Assembly: GCF_030687395.1 (NCBI RefSeq)
Contig: NZ_CP117430.1
Location: 1,612,001 to 1,676,000, forward strand
Reading direction: 5' to 3'
Length of the DNA stretch: 64,000 bases
Source: Pseudomonas wuhanensis
Lineage (GTDB): Bacteria; Pseudomonadota; Gammaproteobacteria; Pseudomonadales; Pseudomonadaceae
Shown here in pieces: positions 18,080 to 28,034 of this stretch (within the stretch, counting starts at the first letter, position 1; each line of letters begins with the position of its first letter). The notes under the pieces were generated by a model that worked only from the letters and a program-made list of their open reading frames with translations, ran no database searches and was not told the DNA's origin. The position numbers and the translations under genes are program-made.

Positions 18080-19549
18080 ATGCCTTCTATTACGGTTGAA
18101 CCGTGCACCTTTGCCTTGTTCGGCGCTCTCGGCGATCTAGCCCTGCGCAAGCTGTTTCCTGCCCTCTATCAACTCGATGGCGCCGGCCTGCTTCATGAGG
18201 ATACGCGCATTATCGCGCTGGCCCGTGAACCCGGCAGCGAGCAACAGCATCTGGCATTCATCGCCACTGAGCTGCGCCGTTACGTGGGCGCCAAAGAGCT
18301 GGATGAAGCGGTGGTCGAGCGCTTCCTGGCCCGCTTGAGCTACCTGCACGTCGACTTCCTCAAGGCTGACGATTACGTCGCCCTGGCCGAGCAGGCTGGC
18401 AGCGCCCAGCGGGTGATTGCCTACTTCGCCACCCCGGCGGCGGTTTACGGCGCTATTTGCGAGAACCTGTCGAAGGTCGGCCTGACCGAAAACACCCGCG
18501 TGGTGCTGGAAAAACCCATCGGTTCGGACCTGGAATCCTCGCGCAAGGTCAACGACGCCGTGGCGCAGTTCTTCCCGGAGAACCGCACCTACCGTATCGA
18601 CCACTACCTGGGCAAAGAGACCGTACAAAACCTGATCGCCCTGCGTTTCGCCAACAGCCTGTTCGAAACCCAGTGGAACCAGAATTACATCTCCCACGTG
18701 GAAATCACCGTGGCCGAGCAGGTCGGGATCGAAGGCCGTTGGGGTTACTTCGACAAGGCTGGCCAGCTGCGGGACATGATCCAGAATCACCTGCTGCAAT
18801 TGCTCTGCTTGATCGCCATGGACCCGCCCGCCGACCTGTCCGCCGACAGCATCCGCGACGAGAAAGTCAAAGTCCTCAAGGCACTGGCGCCGATCAGCCC
18901 GGAAGGCCTGACCACTCAAGTGGTGCGCGGCCAGTACATCGCCGGCCACAGCGAAGGCAAATCGGTACCCGGGTATCTGGAGGAGCCTAACTCCAACACC
19001 CAGAGCGACACCGAAACCTTCGTCGCCCTGCGTGCTGACATTCGCAACTGGCGCTGGGCCGGCGTGCCGTTTTACCTGCGCACCGGCAAACGCATGCCGC
19101 AAAAGCTGTCGCAGATCGTCATCCACTTCAAGGAACCGTCGCACTACATTTTCGCCCCCGAGCAGCGCTTGCAGATCAGCAACAAACTGATCATCCGCCT
19201 GCAACCGGACGAAGGTATTTCCTTGCGCGTGATGACCAAAGAACAAGGCCTGGACAAGGGCATGCAGCTGCGCAGCGGTCCGTTGCAGCTGAATTTTTCC
19301 GACACCTATCGCAGCGCGCGGATTCCCGACGCCTACGAGCGGTTGTTGCTGGAAGTGATGCGCGGCAATCAGAACCTGTTTGTCCGTAAAGATGAAATCG
19401 AAGCCGCGTGGAAGTGGTGTGACCAGTTGATCGCCGGGTGGAAAAAGTCCGGTGATGCGCCCAAGCCGTACGCGGCCGGGTCATGGGGGCCGATGAGCTC
19501 CATTGCACTGATTACGCGGGACGGGAGGTCGTGGTATGGCGATATCTGA
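18080..19549 (+). CDS. zwf: Glucose-6-phosphate 1-dehydrogenase
   Basis: Oxidises glucose 6-phosphate to 6-phosphogluconolactone with NADP(+) or NAD(+). The 489 residues include [20 protein letters not shown] (a nucleotide-binding motif in which the usual GASGDL is GALGDL), [14 protein letters not shown] and the substrate/catalytic signature [15 protein letters not shown]. Later come [15 protein letters not shown] and RTGKRMPQK. Length is normal. It overlaps pgl by 14 bases in the zwf-pgl-eda operon. Confidence 0.96.
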   Translation: MPSITVEPCTFALFGALGDLALRKLFPALYQLDGAGLLHEDTRIIALAREPGSEQQHLAFIATELRRYVGAKELDEAVVERFLARLSYLHVDFLKADDYVALAEQAGSAQRVIAYFATPAAVYGAICENLSKVGLTENTRVVLEKPIGSDLESSRKVNDAVAQFFPENRTYRIDHYLGKETVQNLIALRFANSLFETQWNQNYISHVEITVAEQVGIEGRWGYFDKAGQLRDMIQNHLLQLLCLIAMDPPADLSADSIRDEKVKVLKALAPISPEGLTTQVVRGQYIAGHSEGKSVPGYLEEPNSNTQSDTETFVALRADIRNWRWAGVPFYLRTGKRMPQKLSQIVIHFKEPSHYIFAPEQRLQISNKLIIRLQPDEGISLRVMTKEQGLDKGMQLRSGPLQLNFSDTYRSARIPDAYERLLLEVMRGNQNLFVRKDEIEAAWKWCDQLIAGWKKSGDAPKPYAAGSWGPMSSIALITRDGRSWYGDI

Positions 19550-20249
19550 ATTGAAACTGCCTCAGGGTGTTAGCGCCCATGAGTTCAAAAGCCCGGTGCT
19601 GCTGGCCGAAGGTCTGGCGCTGAATGTGGCCAAGCAACTGAGTGACGCCATCGACGCGCGCGGCACCGCGACCTTGGTGGTTTCCGGTGGGCGCAGCCCG
19701 GTGGCGTTTTTCCAGCACCTGGCCAAGCAGACGCTGGACTGGTCCAAGGTTGTCGTCACGCTGGCTGACGAGCGTTGGGTGCCGGTTGAACACGCCGACA
19801 GCAATGCCGGTCTGCTCAAGCGTTACCTGTTGCAAGGCCCGGCGGCCAAGGCCCAGTTCCTGAGCCTCTACAGTGCCACCGCCAACCTGGAACAGGCCGC
19901 CGAGCAGGCTGATCGCTTGCTCGCCGAATTGCCTCCGATTGACGTGCTGATACTCGGCATGGGGGACGATGGTCATACCGCTTCGCTGTTCCCCAACAGC
20001 CCGCACCTGAGCGATGCCTTGAAAGCCGACGGCACCCGTCGTTGCTACCCGATGCTGGCGCCGACCGTGCCGCATCAGCGACTGACCATGAGCCGCGCGC
20101 TGCTGGCCTCGGCGAAGTACACCGTTCTATCGATTTCCGGTCAGTCCAAGCTGACCACCCTGAATACCGCACTGGCCGGTGACGATGTCGCCGCCATGCC
20201 GATTCGGGCGTTTCTGCAACCTACGTTAGAGATTTACTGGTGCCCATGA
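19536..20249 (+). CDS. pgl: 6-phosphogluconolactonase
   Basis: Hydrolyses 6-phosphogluconolactone to 6-phosphogluconate. The 237-residue DevB/Pgl family protein contains [33 protein letters not shown] and [20 protein letters not shown], all standard for the family. It begins within the end of zwf and ends within the first codons ahead of eda, so the three genes are translationally coupled. Confidence 0.95.
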   Translation: MAISELKLPQGVSAHEFKSPVLLAEGLALNVAKQLSDAIDARGTATLVVSGGRSPVAFFQHLAKQTLDWSKVVVTLADERWVPVEHADSNAGLLKRYLLQGPAAKAQFLSLYSATANLEQAAEQADRLLAELPPIDVLILGMGDDGHTASLFPNSPHLSDALKADGTRRCYPMLAPTVPHQRLTMSRALLASAKYTVLSISGQSKLTTLNTALAGDDVAAMPIRAFLQPTLEIYWCP

Positions 20250-20266
20250 ACCAAGGATCAGCCGCT

Positions 20267-20932
20267 ATGACAAACACATCCCCGACCGTTTCCATGGCGG
20301 ACAAAGTTGCCCTGATCGACAGCCTCTGCGCCAAGGCGCGGATCCTGCCGGTGATCACCATCGCTCGTGAACAGGACGTGCTGCCATTGGCCGACGCCCT
20401 CGCGGCCGGTGGCCTGACGGCGCTGGAAGTGACCCTGCGTTCGCAGTTCGGTCTCAAGGCGATCCAGATCCTGCGCGAGCAGCGTCCGGAACTGGTGACC
20501 GGTGCCGGCACCGTGCTTGATCGCAGCATGCTGGCCGCTGCCGAAGCGGCTGGTTCGCAATTCATCGTCACGCCGGGTATCACCCGTGATCTGCTTGAAG
20601 CCAGTGTCGGCAGCCCGATCCCGCTGTTGCCGGGCATCAGCAATGCCTCCGGCATCATGGAAGGCTATAGCCTGGGTTATCGCCGCTTCAAGCTGTTCCC
20701 GGCGGAAGTCAGCGGCGGCGTCGCGGCTATCAAGGCGCTGGGCGGCCCGTTCGGCGAAGTAAAATTCTGCCCGACCGGCGGCGTCAGCCCGGCCAACATC
20801 AAGAGCTACATGGCGTTGAAAAACGTGATGTGCGTGGGCGGTAGCTGGATGCTTGACCCCGAGTGGATCAAGAACGGCGACTGGGCCCGCATCCAGGAGT
20901 GCACCGCCGAGGCGTTGGCTCTGCTGGACTGA
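20267..20932 (+). CDS. eda: 2-keto-3-deoxy-6-phosphogluconate aldolase
   Basis: Cleaves KDPG to pyruvate and glyceraldehyde 3-phosphate, closing the Entner-Doudoroff pathway. From ATG 20267 the product has 221 residues, with RILPVITIAREQDVLPLADAL, ALEVTLRS (the catalytic Glu), VTGAGTVLD and the Schiff-base Lys in RRFKLFPAEVSGG, then FCPTGGV. In-frame starts at 20240 (GTG) and 20246 (ATG) exist; 20267 is preferred for the AAGGA site 8 bases upstream and family N-termini. A terminator follows. Confidence 0.95.
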   Translation: MTNTSPTVSMADKVALIDSLCAKARILPVITIAREQDVLPLADALAAGGLTALEVTLRSQFGLKAIQILREQRPELVTGAGTVLDRSMLAAAEAAGSQFIVTPGITRDLLEASVGSPIPLLPGISNASGIMEGYSLGYRRFKLFPAEVSGGVAAIKALGGPFGEVKFCPTGGVSPANIKSYMALKNVMCVGGSWMLDPEWIKNGDWARIQECTAEALALLD

Positions 20933-20977
20933 TTCACCGGATTTACCAAACACTTCGTTGTGTGTTCTACGGCTTTA

Positions 20978-21009
20978 CGGTGCGCTTGGTCGGTGCACCG
21001 TTTTTTTTT
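20978..21009 (+). terminator. Rho-independent terminator after eda
   Basis: Stem CGGTGC...GCACCG with loop GCTTGGTCG-like bases, then nine T. Confidence 0.85.
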
Positions 21010-21138
21010 GCCTGAAAAAAAGAGAAACCTGTAGGCGCGGGCAAGCCTCGCTCCTTGGAAAGAAGGCGATACATAGTTACCGCATCTCGCCGCTCGTCCA
21101 GCGCTAACCTGCGTTCATCTTATGGAAGAGAGAACGTC

Positions 21139-21864
21139 ATGGACGACAACACTGCAATTACATCCCCACAACCGGTTTGCCAACTGTCACCCGAACAGAT
21201 CGCCGGCCCGTATTTTCGAAACCCGAAACTGATCAGGCGAAACATCAGCGAAGGCATGGATGGCATCCCCTTGGTGCTGCGACTGACGATCGTCGATGCG
21301 ATGACCGGTCAACCGGTTACCGGGGCGGTGGTCGATATCTGGCATTGCAACGCGCGTGGGGCGTATTCGGGCTGGAGCAAGGTCGACCCGGACAAGGAAG
21401 TCGACGTCGATGCCATCGGTTCGATCCCACGTACCGATGACGATACCTACCTGCGCGGCGGGCAATTTACCGATCCCCAGGGCGTGGTGCGATTTACCAC
21501 CATCTACCCGGGTTTTTATGCCGGTCGCGCCTTGCATATTCATGTAGCGGTCCGCATCACGGCCGGCAACAACTATCTGGAAGAGCGGCATGTCGCCTGG
21601 GTCGGTCAGCTGTACTTTCCCGAGGTGGCCTCGCGGATGGTACTCAATGCTCGTGAGTACCGCGGGCGTGGCATCTGCGTGCTGAACAACGAGCAGGATG
21701 AGTTCTATCAGGGCATGGGTGGTGAAGCCTCGACCTTGAATGTCCATGCCATCGGTCGAGACTCGAACGAAGACGGCTTTTTCGGGCACATGACCATCGG
21801 TGTCGACACGTTTGCGGTGTCATCACAAATCAAGCCCGAGGACTTCGACAAATACACCGTGTGA
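21139..21864 (+). CDS. Intradiol ring-cleavage dioxygenase-like protein
   Basis: The 241-residue protein has the protocatechuate/catechol dioxygenase core. LVLRLTIVDAMTGQPVTGAVVDIWHCNARGAYSGW supplies the first Tyr ligand region. TIYPGFYAGRALHIHVAV supplies the second Tyr and the His-x-His ligands of non-haem Fe(III). It therefore probably opens an aromatic diol ring. It lacks neighbours from a beta-ketoadipate pathway and is a single subunit, so the substrate is open. No signal peptide is seen. The start at 21139 follows GGAAGAGAGAA. Confidence 0.8.
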   Translation: MDDNTAITSPQPVCQLSPEQIAGPYFRNPKLIRRNISEGMDGIPLVLRLTIVDAMTGQPVTGAVVDIWHCNARGAYSGWSKVDPDKEVDVDAIGSIPRTDDDTYLRGGQFTDPQGVVRFTTIYPGFYAGRALHIHVAVRITAGNNYLEERHVAWVGQLYFPEVASRMVLNAREYRGRGICVLNNEQDEFYQGMGGEASTLNVHAIGRDSNEDGFFGHMTIGVDTFAVSSQIKPEDFDKYTV

Positions 21865-21866
21865 CG

Positions 21867-23048
21867 TCAGCGCAACTCAGTCAGCGCACGGGCCAGCAGA
21901 TCCATGTCGGCTGCGGTGGTGGTGAGCCCCGGCGTAATGCGGATGCACGGGCCACACGCCGCACCGCTGCGCGCCACGGTAAACAGGTTGTAGTCGTTGA
22001 GCAGTCGCTCGACCATCACCTGCTGATCAGCATGCCGGGTAAAGCGCATCGAGGTGATGCCGCAATACAGGCGCGGGTCATTGGGGGTCATGACTTCGAT
22101 CCCCGGTAACCCCCGCACGGCATCGACCCATCGGTTGCGCAGGTAATTGAGCCGCGTGCCCTTGGCGACGGAACCGCCCATGGCGTGATGTTCTTCGAAC
22201 ACCAGTGGCAGGGTCAGCAGGGCCGGGATGTTTGGGGTGCTGTACGGCGTGCGGGCGCGAATGTCAGTGATCGGGAAATGCATCTCGCCCATGTCCGGGT
22301 CGATATCGGCCAGGCGCTGGGGCGCGATATAAATGAACCCCAGGGTCAGCGGCGCACCGATCCATTTGTGCAGGTTGTAGCCGGCAAAGGCGATGCCCAA
22401 TTCATCGAGATTGAACTTGATCTGACCCAAGGCATGTGCGCCGTCGAGAATCACGTCGACGCCATGTTCCCTGGCGGCAGCGGCAATCGCCTGCACCGGC
22501 ATCACCAATCCTGTGCGATGGGTGACGTGGGTCAGGGCCATCAGCTTCAGTCGCGGATAACGCATGAAGGCTTCGCGATAAGTGGCCAGTAAACTGTCGA
22601 AACTGGCGGGGTGGCGGTGTTCGATCTCGATCACTTCCACGCCTCGATAGCGTGCCAGCCAACGCATCGCGCCCTTGACCGTGTCGTACTCCAGATCGCA
22701 AATCAGCACTTGATCGCCCGGTTCCAGGCGGTTGTAGTTGCGGATCAGCGATTGCAGGCCGTCCGAGGCATTGCGGGTGAGGGCGACGGCTTCGGCGGGG
22801 GCACCGATCAGCTCGGCCAGCTGCGCACGAATCTTGACGCTTTCGCCCTGTTCGAAGCGCTGGCGCACATGCACCGAGTTGCCGCGGTTGATCAGCTCGA
22901 TGTTGCGCTGATACTCCTCGACCACAGTGCGCGACATGCGCCCGAAGTAACCGTTCTCCAGGTTCAGGGGGCCGGGTTCGACAGCATAGCGGTCGGCAAA
23001 GGTCTGCCAAAAGGCTTCATCGCGGGAACGGCGGGTGTTATCGGGCAT
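21867..23048 (-). CDS. Class V aminotransferase-fold PLP enzyme (isopenicillin-N-epimerase-like)
   Basis: The 393-residue protein contains LNLENGYFGRMSRTV and a substrate/phosphate-binding part TRNASDGLQSLI. It also has DVILDGAHALGQIKFNLDELG (the Asp contacting the PLP ring) and YNLHKWIGAPLTLGFIYI (Schiff-base Lys). This layout is that of the isopenicillin N epimerase/cysteine-desulfurase-like group. ATG 23048 is used; a TTG six bases earlier is less likely. It is convergent with the dioxygenase, three bases apart. Substrate unknown. Confidence 0.85.
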   Translation of the reverse strand: MPDNTRRSRDEAFWQTFADRYAVEPGPLNLENGYFGRMSRTVVEEYQRNIELINRGNSVHVRQRFEQGESVKIRAQLAELIGAPAEAVALTRNASDGLQSLIRNYNRLEPGDQVLICDLEYDTVKGAMRWLARYRGVEVIEIEHRHPASFDSLLATYREAFMRYPRLKLMALTHVTHRTGLVMPVQAIAAAAREHGVDVILDGAHALGQIKFNLDELGIAFAGYNLHKWIGAPLTLGFIYIAPQRLADIDPDMGEMHFPITDIRARTPYSTPNIPALLTLPLVFEEHHAMGGSVAKGTRLNYLRNRWVDAVRGLPGIEVMTPNDPRLYCGITSMRFTRHADQQVMVERLLNDYNLFTVARSGAACGPCIRITPGLTTTAADMDLLARALTELR

Positions 23049-23073
23049 GGGCAACTCGGTGAGGTAAGGCGGA

Positions 23074-23310
23074 TCAGTGGCGAGGGGCGGGTTTGCCGTG
23101 TTTGGCGCGCAGCGGTTCGAGCAGCTCCGACAAACCGTTGTGATCGATTTCCTGCATCAAGGCCAGCAAACCGCCCAGCTCACCGTGGGGGAAACCTTCG
23201 CGAGCGAACCAGTTCAGGTACTGGCCGGGCAGGTCAGCGATGATGCGGCCCTTGTATTTGCCGAAGGGCATTTCACGGGTAATCAACAGTTCGAGCTTTT
23301 CGGGATTCAT
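23074..23310 (-). CDS. DUF3820 family protein
   Basis: The 78-residue protein contains MPFGKYKGRIIADLPGQYLNWFAREGFPHGELGGLL, the DUF3820 (QSregVF) signature. The fold is small and basic; some members were described as quorum-sensing-regulated virulence factors in P. aeruginosa, but the biochemical role is not known. Adjacent ATG codons at 23313 and 23310 are both possible. It lies 25 bases upstream of the PLP enzyme gene on the same strand. Confidence 0.8.
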   Translation of the reverse strand: MNPEKLELLITREMPFGKYKGRIIADLPGQYLNWFAREGFPHGELGGLLALMQEIDHNGLSELLEPLRAKHGKPAPRH

Positions 23311-23513
23311 CATCAGTCGTCTTGATTCAAAACAGTCTGGAAAATACAGGCATTCTGCATGCAGGCCAAATGACAGATCATGCAAATAAAGCGGATACAG
23401 ATTTCGTCTTTAAAGTTAACTTGTTGAAATATAATGAAAAATACTCAATCCGAAGCTGGCATGCAGGATGCAATTACTTATTGCATCTTTCATCAACCGC
23501 AAGGAATTGAAAA

Positions 23514-23981
23514 ATGACCGACATCAATAAAGAAGCGATCTCTGTACTCAACGACCTGATTGAAACCTGTAAAGATGGTCAGGAAGGGTTCAAGACTTGC
23601 GCTGAAGACATCAAAAATCCAGAACTCAAAAACCTGTTCATCCAGCGCTCCGCCGACTGCGCCTCTGCCGCGGCCGAGCTGCAGGCCACTGTGCGTTCCT
23701 TGGGCGGTGATCCAGAAACGTCCACCAGTGTCAGTGGCGATATGCACCGTCGCTGGGTCGACGTGAAGGCGATGTTCACCGGCAAGGATGAAGAGGCGGT
23801 GTTGAACGAGGCCGAACGCGGTGAAGACCACGCCAAGAAGGCTTACAAGGACGCGCTGGAGAAAATCAACAAAGACAACCTGGTGAGCATTCGTGACATC
23901 GTTGAACGCCAGTATCACGGCGTACAACGCAACCACGATCAGGTGAAAGCCCTGCGTAACCAGGCTCGCGCACGCTCATAA
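23514..23981 (+). CDS. PA2169 family four-helix-bundle protein
   Basis: The 155-residue, helix-rich, ferritin-like protein begins MTDINKEAISVLNDLIETCKDG and has DIKNPELKNLFIQRSADCASAAAELQ. These are features of the PA2169/DUF2383 family, often stress- or stationary-phase-linked. No clear metal site can be assigned from sequence alone. AAGGA lies 9 bases upstream and a terminator follows. Confidence 0.87.
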   Translation: MTDINKEAISVLNDLIETCKDGQEGFKTCAEDIKNPELKNLFIQRSADCASAAAELQATVRSLGGDPETSTSVSGDMHRRWVDVKAMFTGKDEEAVLNEAERGEDHAKKAYKDALEKINKDNLVSIRDIVERQYHGVQRNHDQVKALRNQARARS

Positions 23982-23997
23982 GCGTTCGTTATCCGTC

Positions 23998-24026
23998 AAA
24001 AACGCCAGCCAGTCTGGCGTTTTTTG
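23998..24026 (+). terminator. Rho-independent terminator
   Basis: Stem AACGCCAG...CTGGCGTT with loop CCAGT-like, then T-rich tail, after the PA2169-type gene. Confidence 0.88.
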
Positions 24027-24064
24027 TGTTCGGGATGGTAGGAGAACGATAACGCTGCATTTAC

Positions 24065-24213
24065 TGTGGCGAGAGGGCTTTCTGTGGCGAGGGAGCTTGC
24101 TCCCGCTGGGGTGCGAAGCGCCCCCAATCGGGCACATCTATTCACCTGTTCCAGCGCGGTGGCAGCTTTACGACTGCTGCGCAGCCGAACGGGAGCAAGC
24201 TCCCTCGCCACAG
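24065..24213. repeat. REP cluster (GTGGCGAGGGAGCTTGCTCCCGC type)
   Basis: A partial GTGGCGAGAGGG start is followed by a full GTGGCGAGGGAGCTTGCTCC unit and, about 110 bases on, its inverse GGGAGCAAGCTCCCTCGCCAC. Confidence 0.85.
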
Positions 24214-24260
24214 GCAAGCCACTAGCCACAGAAAGCCCCTGTCCACAGAGGCGCGGTGAA

Positions 24261-24731
24261 TCAGCCGATGCTGATCGCCGGCAACGTCGGCAATGTCACG
24301 GTCTGTTGCTTGCGCGGCGCCAGAATCTCCGCCTCGCCATCCACCACCAACTCATCGCGTTGGTTGAACACCCGAGTGGCGATACGCACACGAAACTTCG
24401 GCAGTTTCTCGAGAATTTCCAGGCGCACAGTCAGCGTGTCGCCGATTTTCACTGGCTTCTGAAAGCTCATCGTCTGACCGATATAAATAGTCCCCGGCCC
24501 AGGCAACTCGCAAGCCACCGCCGCGCTGATCAACGCGCCGCTGAACATGCCGTGGGCGATACGCTCCTTGAACATGCTGGCAGCGGCGAATTCGGCGTCC
24601 AGATGCACCGGGTTGTGATCGCCGGACATCGCGGCGAACAACTGAATGTCGCGCTCTTCGACGCTCTTGCTGTAGCTGGCGGTCTGGCCGATTTCGAGGG
24701 CTTCGTAAGGGGTGTTGGTAACCTGGGTCAT
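24261..24731 (-). CDS. phaJ1: (R)-specific enoyl-CoA hydratase, MaoC family
   Basis: Hydrates trans-2-enoyl-CoA from beta-oxidation to (R)-3-hydroxyacyl-CoA, supplying PHA synthesis. The 156-residue hot-dog protein has the hydratase-2 motif FAAMSGDHNPVHLDAEFAA with catalytic Asp and His, then IAHGMFSGALISAA. It lies next to the lipase/fadD2/fadD1 genes, which is the Pseudomonas phaJ1 context. ATG 24731 is preferred over an upstream in-frame ATG at 24767, because family N-termini begin MxQVTNTPY. Confidence 0.9.
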   Translation of the reverse strand: MTQVTNTPYEALEIGQTASYSKSVEERDIQLFAAMSGDHNPVHLDAEFAAASMFKERIAHGMFSGALISAAVACELPGPGTIYIGQTMSFQKPVKIGDTLTVRLEILEKLPKFRVRIATRVFNQRDELVVDGEAEILAPRKQQTVTLPTLPAISIG

Positions 24732-24774
24732 CTGTCTTGATTCCTGTGACGAATTAAAAAAATCCACAAAAAAA

Positions 24775-25719
24775 CTATTCGGCTCTGGGTGGCCGGCGGT
24801 TGCTCAAGGCCTGGGCGATCCAGTTCAGCACATCGGCCGTCACTTCGTCGCGGTTGCTCTCGTTAAACAATTCATGCCGGGCCTGCGGGTAAATAGTCAG
24901 CTGCAGGCTCTGGCAGCCAGCGTCGCGCAGGGCGTGGGCCAGATCTTTCAGACGTTTGCCTTCGCTCACCGGATCACATTCGCCACCAATCACCAGCAAC
25001 GGCAGGCCCCGATCGATCTGGGCGAGATTGGACGCTTTGCTGATTTGCTGCAAGCCACCGAGCAAATCGATCCACAGTTGATTGGTGCAGCGAAAGCCGC
25101 AGAGCGGGTCATTGGCGTATTTGTCGACTTCGGCCGGGTCGCGGCTCAGCCAGTCGAACGGCGTACGTGCCGGTTTGAATTTCTTGTTGAACGAGCCGAA
25201 CGACAGCCATTCGATCAGCGCACTGCGCCCTTTGGGCCCTTGGCGCAGGCGTTCCAGACGAGCAATCTGTCGCGCTGCGCGATAGAGCGCTACAGGCTGG
25301 AAATTCGAGCCGCTGAGAATCGCCCCGTGCAGGCTGGCGCTGTGGTGCAGCAAGTAAGCCTGGGCGATGTAACTGCCCATGCTGTGGCCCAGCAGCACGA
25401 TCGGCACGCCGGGATGCTGTTGGCCGATATGTTGGTTAAGACTGGCCAGGTCGCCGACCACTTTGCACCAGCCATCATCGTCGGCGAAATGGCCCAGGGT
25501 GCCGTTTTCGGCAGTTTTGCCATGTCCACGCAGGTCCGGCGCATAAACGCCGTAATCCTGATCACAGCATGCTTGCGCCAGGCGGGCGTAGCGACCGCTG
25601 TGTTCTGCCATGCCGTGGGCCAGCAGGATCACCGCCTTGAGCGGCGCGGCCGGCAGCCACTGGTTGACGAAGAGGCGGCTGCGGTCACTCGCGGTCAGCC
25701 AGAAAGTGTCGTGGATCAT
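24775..25719 (-). CDS. Alpha/beta hydrolase (lysophospholipase/monoacylglycerol-lipase type)
   Basis: The 314-residue cytoplasmic hydrolase of the serine-aminopeptidase S33 group has an oxyanion region ILLAHGMAEHSGRY and DLRGHGKTAENG. The nucleophile elbow is VLLGHSMGSYIAQ; a C-terminal VIGGECDPVSEG Asp and ARHELFNE His complete the triad. It probably cleaves fatty-acyl esters, giving fatty acids for the divergently encoded FadD2. ATG 25719 is chosen; upstream frame codons are not family-like. Confidence 0.87.
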   Translation of the reverse strand: MIHDTFWLTASDRSRLFVNQWLPAAPLKAVILLAHGMAEHSGRYARLAQACCDQDYGVYAPDLRGHGKTAENGTLGHFADDDGWCKVVGDLASLNQHIGQQHPGVPIVLLGHSMGSYIAQAYLLHHSASLHGAILSGSNFQPVALYRAARQIARLERLRQGPKGRSALIEWLSFGSFNKKFKPARTPFDWLSRDPAEVDKYANDPLCGFRCTNQLWIDLLGGLQQISKASNLAQIDRGLPLLVIGGECDPVSEGKRLKDLAHALRDAGCQSLQLTIYPQARHELFNESNRDEVTADVLNWIAQALSNRRPPRAE

Positions 25720-25964
25720 GGCGATTCCTTTGCGTTGGACTGCATGAGGCAGCAGGGGTGGGAAACAGCCCCGCTGCATTGTATAGCGCATCCAACGGCT
25801 ACCGTCTGATCAGGCCACGCCGGGGCAGCAAGATTCACGCGATCAATGACGACCGTGCGCATATTTGCCTGTTTCACCATAGCTGCTAGTGTCCGGGAAG
25901 CACCGCTTTTCAGAAGTGACAGAAAAGCGGCCCCGGATAGGCTCAGGTAAAGAGGACAAGAATA

Positions 25965-27653
25965 ATGCAACCTGATTTCTGGAATGACAAACGCCCGGCC
26001 GGCGTGCCCCTGGATATCGACCTTGGGGCCTATAAGTCGGTGATCGAGGTGTTCGAGCGTTCCTGCAAGAAATTTGCCGACCGCCCGGCGTTCAGCAACA
26101 TGGGCGTGACCCTGACCTACGCTGAACTGGAACGCTACAGCGCTTCGTTTGCCGGTTACTTGCAAGCCCACACCGACCTGGTGCCGGGGGATCGCATTGC
26201 GGTGCAGATGCCCAACATCCTGCATTACCCGATTGCCGTGTTCGGCGCCTTGCGTGCCGGGCTGATCGTGGTCAATACCAACCCGTTGTACACCGCGCGG
26301 GAGATGCGTCATCAGTTCAAGGACTCCGGTGCCCGGGCGCTGGTCTACTTGAACGTGTTCGGACAGAAGGTCCAGGAAGTGCTTCCCGACACCGACATCC
26401 AGTACCTGATCGAAGCGAAGATGGGCGACCTGATGCCTACCGCCAAGGGCTGGCTGGTCAATACTGTGGTCGCCAAGGTCAAGAAAATGGTCCCGGACTA
26501 TTCCTTGCCGCAGGCGATTTCTTTCAAAAGCGCGCTGCGTCTGGGCCGGGGCCTGGGCATCAAACCGCTGAACGTCGGTCTCGACGACATCGCCGTGCTG
26601 CAATACACCGGCGGCACCACCGGGCTGGCCAAGGGCGCCATGCTGACCCACGGCAATCTGGTGGCGAACATGCAGCAGGCGCGGGCATGCCTCAGTCAGC
26701 TGGGTACCGACGGCCAGCCGCTGCTGCGCGAAGGCCAGGAAGTAATGATCGCGCCGCTGCCGCTGTACCATATCTATGCCTTCACGGCGAACTGCATGTG
26801 CATGATGGTGACCGGCAACCACAACGTGCTGATCACCAATCCACGGGACATCAAGGGCTTCATCAAGGAACTGAAGAACTGGCGATTCTCGGCGCTGCTG
26901 GGGCTCAACACGCTGTTCGTCGCGCTGATGGACCATCCCGACTTCAAGACCCTGGATTTCTCCAGCCTCAAGCTCACCAATTCCGGTGGCACTGCGCTGG
27001 TCAAGGCCACCGCCGAGCGCTGGGAGCAGCTCACCGGTTGCCGGATCACCGAGGGTTATGGCCTGACTGAAACCTCGCCGGTGGCCTGCACCAATCCCTA
27101 CGGCGACAAGTCGCGCATCGGCACGGTCGGTCTGCCGGTGCCGGGCACGACGCTCAAGATCATCAACGATGAGGGCGCCGAGCAGCCGCTGGGCGAGCGT
27201 GGCGAACTGTGCATCAAGGGCCCGCAGATCATGAAGGGCTACTGGCAGAAACCCGAAGCCACCGCCGAAGTGCTGGACGCCGACGGCTGGTTCAAGTCGG
27301 GCGACATCGCGGTGATCGACCCGGACGGTTTCGTGCGCATCGTCGATCGCAAGAAAGACATGATCATCGTCTCGGGCTTCAACGTGTACCCGAACGAGAT
27401 CGAAGACGTGGTGATGGCCCATCCGAAAGTCGCCAACTGCGCAGTGATCGGCGTGCCGGACGAGCGTTCGGGGGAGGCGGTGAAGTTGTTTGTGGTGGCC
27501 CGCGAATCGGGGGTCAGCCTTGAAGAGCTGAAGGCCTACTGCAAGGAAAACTTCACGGCGTACAAAGTACCCAAGCACATCGTCTTGCGTGAGTCGTTGC
27601 CGATGACGCCGGTGGGCAAGATTCTGCGGCGGGAGTTGCGAGAGATTGCCTGA
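25965..27653 (+). CDS. fadD2: Long-chain fatty-acid-CoA ligase
   Basis: Activates fatty acids to acyl-CoA with ATP. The 562-residue ANL-superfamily enzyme has the P-loop-like AMP-binding motif YTGGTTGLAKGAMLTH, GYGLTETSPVACTNP, the Asp in DGWFKSGDIAVIDPDGF and RKKDMIIVSGFNVYPNEIE, with catalytic Lys near the end (PVGKILRREL). By its place beside the lipase gene it corresponds to fadD2. It is divergent from the lipase. Confidence 0.93.
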   Translation: MQPDFWNDKRPAGVPLDIDLGAYKSVIEVFERSCKKFADRPAFSNMGVTLTYAELERYSASFAGYLQAHTDLVPGDRIAVQMPNILHYPIAVFGALRAGLIVVNTNPLYTAREMRHQFKDSGARALVYLNVFGQKVQEVLPDTDIQYLIEAKMGDLMPTAKGWLVNTVVAKVKKMVPDYSLPQAISFKSALRLGRGLGIKPLNVGLDDIAVLQYTGGTTGLAKGAMLTHGNLVANMQQARACLSQLGTDGQPLLREGQEVMIAPLPLYHIYAFTANCMCMMVTGNHNVLITNPRDIKGFIKELKNWRFSALLGLNTLFVALMDHPDFKTLDFSSLKLTNSGGTALVKATAERWEQLTGCRITEGYGLTETSPVACTNPYGDKSRIGTVGLPVPGTTLKIINDEGAEQPLGERGELCIKGPQIMKGYWQKPEATAEVLDADGWFKSGDIAVIDPDGFVRIVDRKKDMIIVSGFNVYPNEIEDVVMAHPKVANCAVIGVPDERSGEAVKLFVVARESGVSLEELKAYCKENFTAYKVPKHIVLRESLPMTPVGKILRRELREIA

Positions 27654-27679
27654 TCGTTGAATGGCCGCGCATCGCGCGG

Positions 27680-27770
27680 ATCGCGGGCAAGCCTCGCTCC
27701 CACAGGTTTAGTGTTGTGCACAAAGAATGTGTACGACGCGGACCTTGTGGGAGCGGGCTTGCCCGCGATG
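27680..27770. repeat. REP pair between fadD2 and fadD1
   Basis: Inverted units ATCGCGGGCAAGCCTCGCTCC and GGAGCGGGCTTGCCCGCGAT. The remaining 264 bases up to fadD1 (27771-28034) are AT-richer and gene-free and probably hold the fadD1 promoter; I see no clear operator. Confidence 0.85.
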
Positions 27771-28034
27771 CTTTTAAGGGAAGAGCCCCAAAATACGGGG
27801 CTTGCAAGGCTGTATAGAATTTTTGCTCTAAAATGACCGCTTGTTAGTCTTGAGTCATTAAAGTGACTGTAGAGGCCGATTTTGGCTCTAGTCGGCCCTT
27901 GGCAAAGCTGCTACTCTCGGCGCGCTTTGTGACTTCTCGGCCTTGTTAAAAGCCAGACTCACCAATAATCAAACACCAATAATAATCGCATCAAATGCGG
28001 TATTTGAATTCGCGTTGCTGAGGAGTGGGCTTCC

